Origin: Humulus lupulus
Lineage: Eukaryota; Streptophyta; Magnoliopsida; Rosales; Cannabaceae
Length of the DNA stretch: 64,000 bases
Direction of reading: 5' to 3'
Assembly: GCF_963169125.1 (NCBI RefSeq)
Contig: NC_084795.1
Span: forward strand, 137,431,701 to 137,495,700
Below, piece after piece: positions 10,901-21,080 of this stretch; within the stretch, counting starts at the first letter, position 1, and each line of letters opens with the position of its first letter. The translations under genes and the position numbers were made by a program. Below the pieces are notes generated by a model, which was not told the DNA's origin, ran no database searches, and saw only the letters and a list, made by a program, of their open reading frames with translations.

Positions 10901-11634
10901 TGTAATGTCCCAAAATCCTTGATGAGGTTAATGGTTGGATCAGGAGGCCAAGAGGGCCGTAAATGATTTATTATGCAATTGTGTGATTTAATGCATGATT
11001 ATATGATGATAATTGCATGCATGTGGGTTCACTTATTATTTGAAGGGCATTTTCGTAATTTGGCCCATTGAGGGCATATCTGTATATTTTTTTATGCATG
11101 TTGGTGATTTATGGGTGAGACCACATTATAATGTGGATTTTTTCGAGCTATTTGGCATGAGACGATCTTAGAATGCAAATTAGCGGTTTGGTCATAACGG
11201 GATTAATTTCCGGGCTCGGGGTGAGCCTAGTGGTAATTTGATGCTTAGTACATTACCGGGAATGAACGAGTAATGGGATATGATTTAATTATTATTTGAG
11301 AATATTGGGAATAACGAGAATTGGAGGACGTTAATTATAATTAGCAGGAAATGACTGTTTTGCCCTTGGGTGGCTGTTTAGGAGTTAAATGGGCATAGGG
11401 GCATTTTGGTCTTTTGACCAAGGGATATATTTAAACTAGGTGGCTGGTTGTAGAAGCTTTAGACAGAAAAAAACAGAGTTCTTTTCCATTCTCTCTCCCG
11501 ATCATTTCTTCCTCTCTTTTCCTTTGAATTTTTGATCAAAGCATGAGGGTTTAGGGTTGTGATCAGTAGCTGAAAGGGATTCAAACTTGTGATTTAGGTA
11601 AGGTTTCAGCCATGTTTTTTCTAGGTTTGCTCTG
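10901..11634 (+). repeat. 5' part of a second chromovirus-like LTR (LTR2)
   Basis: It starts TGTAATGTCCC and repeats the same succession of blocks as LTR1 and LTR H, ending with CTCTCTCC-type pyrimidine sequence and 'GATTTAGGTAAGG'. It stops where the E LTR begins at 11635. It is probably a later insertion into LTR1, itself split by element E. Confidence 0.72.
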
Positions 11635-12087
11635 TGTTGACGGCAGAAACTCGTCAACGATATATGGATGGAAAACTCAAAAACTTAATTGGGGAGTTAT
11701 GAGCTCCAAAGAACTTGTAGAAATTTAGAGAAAAATTGCAAGTGAACAATAGAAGAAAACTTGTGTATTGCTCTTAGAATAGTCTGGTGTTACACAATTT
11801 TTCCAACCCCTTCACTTGAAGGGTCGAAACCTATTTATAGATGGGATTTAATGGCCCATGATACAAGGTGGTCCCAGAGGACAAGATAGTACGTTTGTAC
11901 TCTGTTAGAGTAGTGGTGCATGGTGTAGAGGAGCAGAGGATCGTGGTGTCAGTTGTGGGTACATGGTCAGAGGTGTGCAGGTCATGCCACCACTCCTTGC
12001 ACCGAGTTGTACCACCACTACTTGTCAAGCACTAATGTCAAAGCCATGCCTCTGCATCCCCCAAGATCGTACGTCCCATACCCGTAC

Positions 12088-13885
12088 TGTTGGAAAAACT
12101 CATTGCAGGATCTTTATTTATTTTCATGCAATTTACATATTATCAAACAAACATGCAAATTCCTTGAACATGCTCCTATGAAATTGATACAAATACAGAG
12201 TAAAGTAAAAACTTACATTACGCAGCGGAACTGGAACAACTCCATCCTTCAATCTCTCTAACCCTTGATTCCTTTCTGTGCAGGTCAGCAACACAGTCTT
12301 CCTCAACAAGCCTTTGATCAACCTAGAACTAGTGTGGGCTGGCTCTCAACACATGTGATAGAGATCTTGAAGAGAAGAATAGATTGTGGCTAAGAAATGA
12401 TTAGAGTGTCTAGGTTTTCACTTACCCAAATCAACTGAGACTGACTTGCTTCCTTATGAAAACCCTAGATATCATATTCCTTATATAGGCAACTTAATGG
12501 GATTTATTTAAATTTAAATTAATTAAAAATAATAAACAAAAATAAATGCCTTGGGCTGCCATAAATGGACTTGGGCCCAATCTCTTTGTTTTGAATTTAA
12601 ATCCCAACTGGGCCTAAATTCAAAACCTTTTATTTATTTATTTTTTAATTAATTAATTAAATCCCTATTCAAATTAACTAATTATAATTTGAAACTTGAT
12701 TTAATATTATTTATTTATATTGATACCAATTTATCAATATTAATAAATTTACCCAAAGATTCTCTTTTAGTCTCTAAATCTCATATCTCTGTAAATTTTC
12801 CAAAATTGACCTAGTATACTTTAAAAATCCTAATTGATAATTAAATCAATTAATTGAGACATTCTAGATGATTTACTCAGAGGTGATGCGGGGACCATGG
12901 ATCCATGAAATCAAGCTCCAACAAGTTACCGTGAATTTATTTACGAATAATTTCACTACCTTATTAATTCCTCGTGACTCCACTATAGACTCGGAATTGA
13001 ACTCTTGAATTCATAGAACGTATTTTCAAAACCATAATTACGTTATCCATTGTTATAACCATTACAATTAGTCAATCCTCTATCGATGACTTACTAACGA
13101 GCTGGGTGCAAATTACCGTTTTACCCCTCATCAGTATTTTATCCTTAACTCCCACTAAGTTCCTTATAAATGATATTTCCGTGAACTTAATCACAGAAAT
13201 GAGATCTCAATCATTTAACCTTTTGAACAAAGCAATTAAGGAAATCATCTTTTCACTTCTCATACGGAAGTTATAGATTTCATATCTATGAATAATACTC
13301 CCACTCAATTACACTAATAAATCTCCAAGATGTAAGTATGGGCTAGACCGTAGGGTAAGCTGGTAACGAACAAGTCAAAAGATTTAAATAATATAATTAG
13401 CAGAATATTATCACTCAGAATTAAGATCGACTTAATATATGGTCAACGTTGTGACATTGATTAGATTTGATAACAACGATACTTATTTATCAATCAATAA
13501 TCAATATTGGTCCTAGTCCGATGTAACTAAATACATCCAATCTTATCTACTTGGTCGATGCCTTGAACAAGACATCACACCCTGAATGTGTAAGTAGATC
13601 ATATCATAGATTGCCTAATCAGTGAAAATCCAATGCACTGATCTAATCTTAGGACTCGTTCTTTTGAACATATAATTACAACTATAATCCACTGTGACCT
13701 AGTCACTATAATTGTAACTATCCATATGTTCGGGATTTTATAAATGTTTGTATTATTTCAATAATCATGTAATAAAACAAGCAAGCAATGCGGTTTTCAA
13801 ACTAAATGATTTCTACTACTTTTATTGATAATATGAAATCGTGCTACATGTCCGACATGGTTTTATAAGGGCATAAAACCCAACA
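12088..13885 (-). mobile_element. Solo Ty1/copia LTR (1,798 bp) with perfect target duplication
   Basis: The ends are TGTTGG and CCAACA. The 5 bases CGTAC stand immediately before (12083-12087) and after (13886-13890). The internal sequence is the reverse complement of the LTRs at about 950-2509 and 32958-34287. A complete LTR with one duplication and no internal region is what recombination between the two LTRs of one copia element leaves. It lies inside the E LTR and so is younger than that LTR's insertion. Confidence 0.93.
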
Positions 13886-14155
13886 CGTACGCGTGCCTCG
13901 TATCTAATGGTCCTTCTTACATTTCCAAGATACATCTTTTCTCCAAGCTTCCTTGTATTTTTCTAAGTGAGGGAAAGCTTGTGAGTTATTGTGAATGACA
14001 TATTCAGCTGTCTTCACCTATCGTGCTTCGCTGGTGGTGCCTACTTCAGGAAGGGAAGTAGAGTCTCTTCACCAAGGAATGTAGTGCTTTAGTCGGGGCA
14101 AGGTGTCTTGTGTGTATGCTAGGTTGAGGATCACGACTTGCATAGGAGGTCTCGC

Positions 14156-14556
14156 GAGGGCCTCGCTATACGAGAGGCCTTCTGGCACGAGACCCTCGCG
14201 CGGGGGGAGGTGTGAGACTCAGGTTCCCTCAACATCTCTCGGCGTCAAGGCCTATAGGGCCTCGCTATGCGAGGCCCCCTTTGCTCGGAGGTGGGTGTAC
14301 GTATCGGGTGCCCTCGACAACCTTCGGTGTCAAGGCATATAGGGCCTTGCTAGGCGAGGCTCCCTTTGCATGAAGGTGGGCGTACATCTCGGGTGCCCTT
14401 GACTACCTTCAGCGTCAAGGCATATAGGGCCTCGCTAGGCGAGGCTCCCTTTGCACAGAGGTGGGCGTACGTCTTGGGTGCCCTCGACAACCTTCGGCGT
14501 CAAGGCATATAGGGCCTCGCTAAGCGAGGCTCCCTTTGCACGGAGGTGGCCGTAAG
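14156..14556. repeat. 85-bp tandem repeat in the E LTR
   Basis: The block GGCGTCAAGG (or its variants GGTGT-, AGCGT-) recurs at 14241, 14326, 14411 and 14496, exactly 85 bp apart. Each is followed by TATAGGGCC, a CTCGCTAGGCGAGG-type palindrome, CCCTTTGC and GGAGGTGGGCGTAC. A weaker copy lies at about 14156-14240. It is far more GC-rich than its surroundings. Confidence 0.9.
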
Positions 14557-14760
14557 TCATTTGCATTGAGGCCCCTTATCCATGTTAATGCATCTTGAAC
14601 CTTGGGCACGTCAACCTTGTGTAGGCACGCCGTGCCTCGCTATGTGAGGGCCTTGTGCACCCGTCTTCTTGTAACGTTTTGTTGGCCCCTAAACTTAGGA
14701 AGGCCAAACTTCATGGCCCATAATGTGGTGTTTTTCTCTAGAAAATTTCCCGTATTCACA

Positions 14761-14772
14761 CTTGCCCCCGAG
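14761..14772 (-). promoter_or_regulatory. Polypurine tract of element E
   Basis: On the minus strand CTCGGGGGCAAG directly precedes the LTR start TGTGAATAC at 14760. It compares with TTTGGGGGGCAAA before LTR C and ACTTGGGTGGCAAA before LTR B. It would prime plus-strand DNA synthesis. Confidence 0.7.
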
Positions 14773-15115
14773 TCTATGAACATTCTTTTAAGTGTGCTCA
14801 TAGACTCTTTCATATATCCTTCGCGTGAGATGAACGACGTTTATGCTTCGTGTTCCTTGAAGGGGCACAAAAGGCTCACCTTTTGAATGATATCTTAAAA
14901 TAAATGAGGAAACACAAAATTGACCTTAGTGGTGTGTTTCTTTGTAATTCATAAAGAAACACAAAATACACCCAATTTTGGTTGTGATTCTAATTTGATC
15001 TTAAGATGTGATGAGGGCCAATCATTCCCCATCGCGGATCCCAAGATTACCAAGGCTCATGATCTCCACCATCCATCCAAGTTTGATCCAATGGCTAGAA
15101 AATCTTGATTTTCCT

Positions 15116-15123
15116 TATAAATA
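15116..15123 (+). promoter_or_regulatory. Candidate TATA box for the antisense gene of E
   Basis: TATAAATA on the plus strand lies outside the LTR, about 530 bp before the ATG at 15653. The distance would allow a long or spliced 5' leader. Elements B and C have comparable boxes upstream of their antisense genes. Confidence 0.4.
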
Positions 15124-15652
15124 CCCCAAGTCTTGAACCCACTTCTTCACACCAACACCTATTTAGCTTAGTGGTCTTTCCTTCAATATATATCTGGGAG
15201 CTCCAAGGTTCTAATCTCCGCAAAGACGTTTTTGAGGTGATTTTCACTCATTTTCATTCATTCACTATTATTATAAATACATATATGTATTTTGTTGCTT
15301 ATTTCTTCTCATACCAGGTTTGCATTGTAGTGGCGCTAGGCGTTCTCTTGCTGCTAACGAACTACTCTTGCTTGTTGCTCGGCCTTTCTTTACGCACCCA
15401 AAAGTCTGTCCTCGCATATCTGCAGATCCATACATACACACCCAGGTATACCTTCTACCTCCGATGATACGCATGTTTCCTCTATCTTCTATATGGGGGT
15501 AGGGTCACTGGTTGAAATGCACTCGTTCCTTAGGGATTTTTTTATGACCCATCAAGCACATACGCAGGGGTCCTTTTCTTATACCCCTCATATTTATGTT
15601 GTAGATATAGGGTTGTCTTCACGCACATACGTCATCGAGTCTTAGCTGGCCC

Positions 15653-18155
15653 ATGGCGTCTAGGCGGCGTTCTGAAGGTCCATCTAGTATTGAATTTATC
15701 GAGTTGTCATCCTCTGACTCTGAGGCCAATGTTTGCAAACCCCCTAACCATGTGGGTGTGTGAATGCTCTACCTGCAGAGATTGTCCTACCTTAGGCAGA
15801 AGGCGCATGGCCTTGAGAATGAACTCGAATCTATTACTAGTAGTGAAGGTTTAGGTTTCTCCCCAGGGCATGAAACGTACGTCTCCCAACTAAAATCAAC
15901 CCTTCAGGAACGTATAGCCGAAATCTCCTGCCTAGAGGAAAACCTAGCACCTGAAGCTTTTTCTTTCTATGGTGATGAATCCTCAAGCTATAGGGGTCCT
16001 GTCTGTGGGGGTGCTAATTGTGAACCCCTTGAACCTGAGTTTCTTTCTATGATTTTCCCCACGCTTCCTCACCTGCCCCCGGTCGCACCTCATGGGGTCA
16101 GGCAGAGTGAGGGTAGACGTAAGATGCGTAGAGGACCTTCTAGGGGGTTGAGGAAGTCTGTCGCTCACAAATTTTCAGTCTTTATCCGAGTACCCGACAT
16201 GCCGAGGAGGACTTTCACCAATTCTGAAAACACAGATATAAGGTCCACTCTTAACCGTGTTAAGCTTGCCAACATGATGAAGGCCCACCAGCTATCACCA
16301 GACATCAAGTTCATAATTCCAAATCACGAGGACCGTGCCACTGAGCCGCCCGAGGGGCTCGTTGCTTTTAGTGACTCCATAATCAAATCCGGTTGAGTCT
16401 TGCCGCTCCACCCCTTTTTTGTCAAGGTACTAAACTACTTTGAGCTAGCGCCCCTTGAACTGTCCCCCATCTCTTGGGTGGTGCTCAGTTGTTTATACAT
16501 ATTATACAAATAAGTGTACTCTAGAGGGCCTTCCATGAGTGAGGTCCATCACCTCTATACCCTTAGGGCAAACCCTACTACCCCCAGCTTCTATCAGCTC
16601 TAGAAAGTTGTGGCCCTTACCGGGTATCCCCTTGTGGAGGGCTCCATTTCCAACAGAGGCTCGTGGAAGAGTGACTTCTTCTTCACCCCCAGCGTGTCCA
16701 CCCAATATACGTGCTTCAACACATCAAGTAAGCTCATTCCCACCTTGAGTTTGTATATAAGAAATTTCTCTTTTACCCCTCCTTTTTCTGGTTTATCTAA
16801 CTATGGTTGTTTTTTTTTCTTGACCGCAGGTCTCGAAGGGGTCGTCGGCCCTACCTTGAAATCATCAGCCCGCGATCATGTGGCGCAGATCCTGGAGATG
16901 CCGGCCTTCCGTAAACAGGCATGTGGCCTTTTTACAGAGGGCAATCTTTATGCATACAAGCTAATATCTCCGGATCAAGTTGTTTCCTTATGCTCCGTCT
17001 CATCCAAATCTACCATTCTATGGATATATGGTGGTGATGAAGACAGTTATGATGAGGTAGCTGATAAAGATTACGTCTACCCGTCGAGTGACCATATGGA
17101 CATGGAAGAGGAGGTGGAGTCCGAGAATTACTCATGTTTACGGTCCTTGGACAGTGGGGCTAGGGATGTGGCTGACGATGGACACACCGATGGTGTTACT
17201 TCTCAGGTTCTGCCATCGATGCCTGGGGGTGAGTTTGCTTTCAACACCCATGCTCCCCCCTTTCCATCCTGAAGAGGAATTTTGTGATTCCTTCTTTTGG
17301 TGAGGCCCTTCCACCCTCGGGGGGGGGGGGGGGGGGGGGTGGGAGGGCACTTGAGGCTGGTGTCTTTGGGTGCCTCTTTGATTGAAGAGGTGACTTTGTG
17401 CCCCTCTGCCCCCCGCGCATTTGCAGACGGATCAGGACCTTCTCGGTCTCCTACCCTGCCTAAGCATGCCTCGAAGGGCATACGTGCCTTCCCCTCGCCA
17501 AGCTTATGCTTTCACTTTTGGAGGCCATCCTCTGGAAAGCCATTATGGGGAAGACATGAACTGTTACATGTGCAACATTCCTGAAGGCGAGTGGGGATCT
17601 ATGCATGACATTCCCGATGCCGAGTTGGGCGAGGCTTACACGCGAGCCAGGTATTTGTCAAAACACTCAATACATGTTTTTCGGTTTTGATATCGCTTGA
17701 ACCTTGATGTTTTATTTTATTTCTTTGTCCTTACTTAGGCTTCTATCCTCGGTCACCGGCTTGTCGCCTCGAGCTCCCCATCCACGCAACGGCTACAACT
17801 TAAGCTCAAGGGGGCAATGAAAAATCTCTCGATGGCCAAGGCAGAAAAGGATGGTTTGTCCATACGGGTCCGCGACTTGGAGGGTCAACTTGCTGAGGTG
17901 GTTTGTCAGAGAGATGCTGCATTAGCCAAGGCTGCTTCAACCTCTCATTCCAACACTGGGCTTTAAGCTACCATCCATACTCTAAATGAGAAAATTACTG
18001 TGCTTGAGACTGAACTTGTAAATGCCAAGAACGACATAATTGAGCGCACGCTGTACGCTGTATGGAGAACCAACCCTGACGTCGACCTGTCTTCTTTAAG
18101 AGATTATGCATCTGGGAAAATCTTTGTGTGGAAAAGTCGGGGTAGAAACCCGTAG
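15653..18155 (+). pseudogene. Tat antisense gene, copy E
   Basis: Start chosen at 15653 (MASRRRSEG), in frame with the long block after TGA 15761-15763. The order is an acidic/Ser-rich N-terminus; a Leu/Glu-rich helix (15764-15950); a basic stretch (about 16100-16170); and a block like the transposon-domain core of the other copies, running through HQLSPDIKFIIPNHEDRA toward EPPEGLVAFSD. Then come an acidic linker (17030-17200), a coiled coil (about 17740-18030) and the C-terminal motif YAVWRTNPDVDLSSL (about 18055-18100). GT-AG introns fit 16728-16829, 17229-17426 and 17651-17738. The middle one holds a 21-base G run. In-frame stops occur at 15761, 16394 and 17965. The copy is divergent from B and F but keeps the architecture. 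Function unknown. Confidence 0.68.
17319..17339 (+). repeat. Run of 21 G
   Basis: An uninterrupted homopolymer inside the predicted intron 17229-17426 of antisense gene E. Long G runs also occur in the antisense genes of C (25861-25873) and F (38147-38163). Exact length may be unreliable in an assembly. Confidence 0.85.
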
Positions 18156-19325
18156 ATCCCTCTTCAAGGCTTATTTGCATGCGTTTATGTTGCTGCCGTG
18201 TAATCCTCCATATTGTTTTCCTTTTTTTTTGAACTCATAAATCTTTAATGGTGTATGGAACTCTTGATTTGTATGTCCTTGTTTGTTTTTTTATATCAAC
18301 TATGAGGATGCATTAGCCTTTCTAGCCATTGTCATTCTCTTTTGATTATTAAACTTAAGGGACTTTGGTAAGTCCCTCTTATTTTTTTTTTTGATGAATT
18401 CCTTATCTCTTCCTTGGTCTGATGATGATAGTCTTTTTGGTGCACCTTGACTATACTTGTAAGGACATGTTAACCCCTTGGGTTCTCAGCATCCTTTTAT
18501 ATTCTTTGCACGTGCTTGTTATTTCTTGCGAGAAGCGTCCTTCTTGTCATTATGCATAGTATTATTTTTACAAGGGTCTCTTTTAGGACCCTTTTTAGCT
18601 AGACGGCTTGGTGGCCGCTCTAGGCTTATTGGTGGATGCTCTTCCTGAGGCCTTTCCTCTCATGGAGGTATCAACCTTTATTAGGAGGCTCTTCCTGCAA
18701 GACCTTTTGGCCCTCTTGATGTTCATAAGGATAGCTAATCCTCGTGAACTCAAGAGATGCCTTGCAAGGTTTTCTTCCTTATTTCCTTTTTTTTTTATAA
18801 GGGTCTCTTTTAGGACCCTTTTTGGCTGTATACTCTGCCCCCAAGTGGTTGGCGAGATTTATCTCATCGGGCACTTTGATCATTTTGCTCATGCACTTTG
18901 ATAATTCCATTTTGTGATAGGTACACAAGAGTTAGATATGTGCCCACGTAAATGAGGAGTATATCATGCCAATAAGAAACACATTCATTAAAAATAAGTA
19001 GAGTACATAGGTATCTATGGTCACATTGTTCTTACTACATATCAGGGCATCTAGGTTACCCCTCTAATTCATAGTTGCTTTTAAGGGGAGGACTCACAAC
19101 TATGCTGGGGGGGCTAACTATGGTAACCCTTTTGATATAGCGTACTAAAAGTGGAGCTTTACCTGATGCTCCCTTCCTGGTGCGTATGCCCACCCATCAG
19201 TTCTGATCTCCTCAGTAACTTTGGGGGTTGAACTCACATGGGTATGCGCTCCCATGCACTACCATCGCCATAGGTTCTGGCGATTTCATGACTGTGCGGA
19301 GGGACATGTTATAACATTCCCTTGA
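18156..19325. other. Spacer of element E: hairpins and pol-deletion scar
   Basis: Three stem-loops stand on the plus strand. The first is AGGGACTT-TGGT-AAGTCCCT at 18358-18377. The other two are copies of one 25-base unit with stem AAGGGTC...GACCCTT followed by T5, at 18572-18596 and 18799-18823. From about 19010 upward the minus strand again resembles the linker after protease. RT, RNase H and IN should lie between these parts, so the deletion joint is probably around 18900-19010. No gene is seen. Confidence 0.65.
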
Positions 19326-19988
19326 TTATTTTAGTTCCCTTTTCACGCTTGCTACTCCCCCAGGAGTTGGGAATTTTATGGCCAAGTGGTATACTGAGGT
19401 GATCACCTTCAATTCTCTCAGGGAGGGTCTCCCTAATACCGCGTTGAAGGCCGAGGAACAGCTTACTACAACAAATTTTTTCATTACAGTGGTATGTCTG
19501 GGCAGCTCTCCCATGGTGAGGGCCAACTTGATTGTGCCCAGGGGCTGTATTGAGTCTCCTGTGAACCCATACAGGGAGGTGTTGCAGGGTTTTAAGTTCC
19601 TGATGCCTAGTCCAATCTTCTCTGAGGCCGGGCGATATAGGGTGTCTATGGAGCTCCCATTGTCTACCAGAACCCGATGTACCTTCATGTTGGCCAGCTG
19701 TACACTTAACACCAAGGGGTCATTGTGTGGAAAATGCACACCCCACACATCTTCTTCGGTGAAGGTTATTGAGTCATTTTTCCCTTTAAAGTTTTTCGGG
19801 GGTCGTTGTTCTAAGCTTAGCATGCATGGGGGTGGACTTCGTCTGGCTTCCTTGGCGTATCTATCTCGTCCCTTTCTCGATTCTCCTCTGAATCCTGGTC
19901 CTCCGAAGATCGTCCTCACCTCTCCTTGCACCTCTGGGGCTACATCTTGTGCTTGTGGCAAGGGTGGTCTATCATCTAGTCTTTTCAT
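19326..19988 (-). pseudogene. Element E aspartic protease
   Basis: The protein reads MKRLDDRPPLPQ, then a linker to ISFTEED-type sequence (SITFTEEDVWGVHFPHNDPLV). The active site is VLVDNGSSIDTLY, with YGFTGDSIQPLGTI and the late motif NAVLGRP. Both protease hallmarks (VDxGSS and the hydrophobic-Gly-Arg-Pro end) are intact, and this is the least damaged protease in the window. It is separated from gag by a short shift near 19990-20040 and is followed by a stop at 19326 and a decayed linker. With RT lost, it has no pol partner in this element. Confidence 0.85.
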
Positions 19989-20039
19989 TTTCTCTTTGGA
20001 CGTATCTACTCAAGTGCCCCCTGCGTATGAGTTCCTCAA

Positions 20040-21074
20040 TTTCCACCTTTAAATGAGTGCATTCCGCTGTGGTGTGGCCAATGTCTTTAGGATATTGACA
20101 GTACTTTTTGGGGTCTCTCTTTGACCGATCTCTCTTCATTGGTGGGGTTCTTTTGAAGGGGACCTGATTCTCTTCGCTATGAAGATATGCTCCCTAGTAT
20201 GTGTTACGTCAGTGTAGAAGGTGTGGGATGTTTGCCTAGGATTACCTCCATGTTTGTACTTCCTCTGGTGGTCATCTCTTGGGCCTTCACACACCCTTTT
20301 CTTTTTTACGTCATTCGAACCTTCAGGGGCTGAGGGCTTGACAAGTGATGCCTTCAGGTTCTCATGGCCGTCTTCGACACGAATGTACTTTTGTGCTCAT
20401 TCGTAGAAATCGTCTAAGTCAGTGACCTCCCTTTTGAGCATATTATTCCAAAGCTTACTGCCTAGGCGCTCTCTAGTCATGATTTCCATCTTGAGTTCTC
20501 CCCTGGTCAGGTTTCCCACTTTAGCTGCCTCTATGGTGAACTTGTGGATGTAGCTCTTCAATATTTCTCCTTTACCTTGCTTTATATTAGCGAGGCTAGT
20601 GCCCAGCAGGGTATAATCGCGTACGGCATGATGTTGTTGGAGAAACTCGTCGGAATTTTTTTTCCATGACCAAATGGTCCCCGGCCTCAGCCTCTTGAAC
20701 CACTTGTATGCAGGCCCCTTTAGTGTGACAGTGAAACAGTGACACCTTGCTCTGCTATTGATCCTTTTCAGCTTCATTAATTCGTTAAAGGCATCCAAGT
20801 GGTACTTGGGGTCCGAGGTGCCCTCATATGGGGTCATATGAGGTTCTTCATAGTTAGCCGGGAGTCGTTCCAACTGGATTTCTCGCGTGAAGGGTGACTG
20901 GTAGTCAAACTCTTCATCGGTACTGTGCCCCCCAGACGCCGTGACGATCTTGCTTCGAAGGCTCCTCATCTCGGTTTCTAGCTCCTATCGCCTCCTATTC
21001 AAGGAATCCCCTAGCTCGGTAGGGTTGGCCTTTCTCTTCTCTTTACCCTTCGGAGGGGCCATAGGAGGAGTCAT
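20040..21074 (-). pseudogene. Element E gag
   Basis: Start chosen at the Met at 21074; a second in-frame Met at 21062 opens MAPPKGKEKRKA. The gag core covers about 20400-20970, with motifs PFTREIQLERLP, YEGTSDPKYHLDAF, FTVTLKGPAYKWFKRL and LANIKQGKGEILKSYIHKF. The nucleic-acid finger near 20055-20110 reads CQYPKDIGHTTAEC, in which the usual His after C-x2 is Pro, so the zinc site looks damaged. In-frame stops occur near 20988 and 20397. The primer site and LTR that should lie upstream are replaced within about 10 bp by element C. Confidence 0.78.
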
Positions 21075-21080
21075 CCTTAA

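Larger units (their letters stand above)
11635..14760 (-). repeat. LTR of element E with nested solo LTR
   Basis: On the minus strand it starts TGTGAATACGGG right after a polypurine tract and ends CGTCAACA at 11635, with the same terminal hairpin as the other Tat LTRs. Without the copia insertion and one copy of its 5-bp target duplication it is about 1.3 kb. It carries an 85-bp tandem repeat, which accounts for much of its GC-rich part. Confidence 0.78.
11635..21080 (-). mobile_element. Tat-type element E with internal pol deletion
   Basis: Read on the minus strand, gag starts at 21074, protease follows to 19326, and then comes a degenerate linker. RT, RNase H and integrase are absent. Next are a hairpin-rich spacer, the antisense gene on the plus strand (15653-18155), a polypurine tract (14770-14761) and the LTR (14760-11635). 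The 5' LTR and primer site are missing: sequence changes at about 21080 to plus-strand element C. Keeping gag, PR and the antisense gene without pol suggests a non-autonomous derivative or a simple deletion. Its left edge splits LTR2. Confidence 0.78.

Noticed and set aside
14156..14556. CRISPR-like array
   Set aside because: The 85-bp units repeat throughout with no unique spacers, in a plant LTR.
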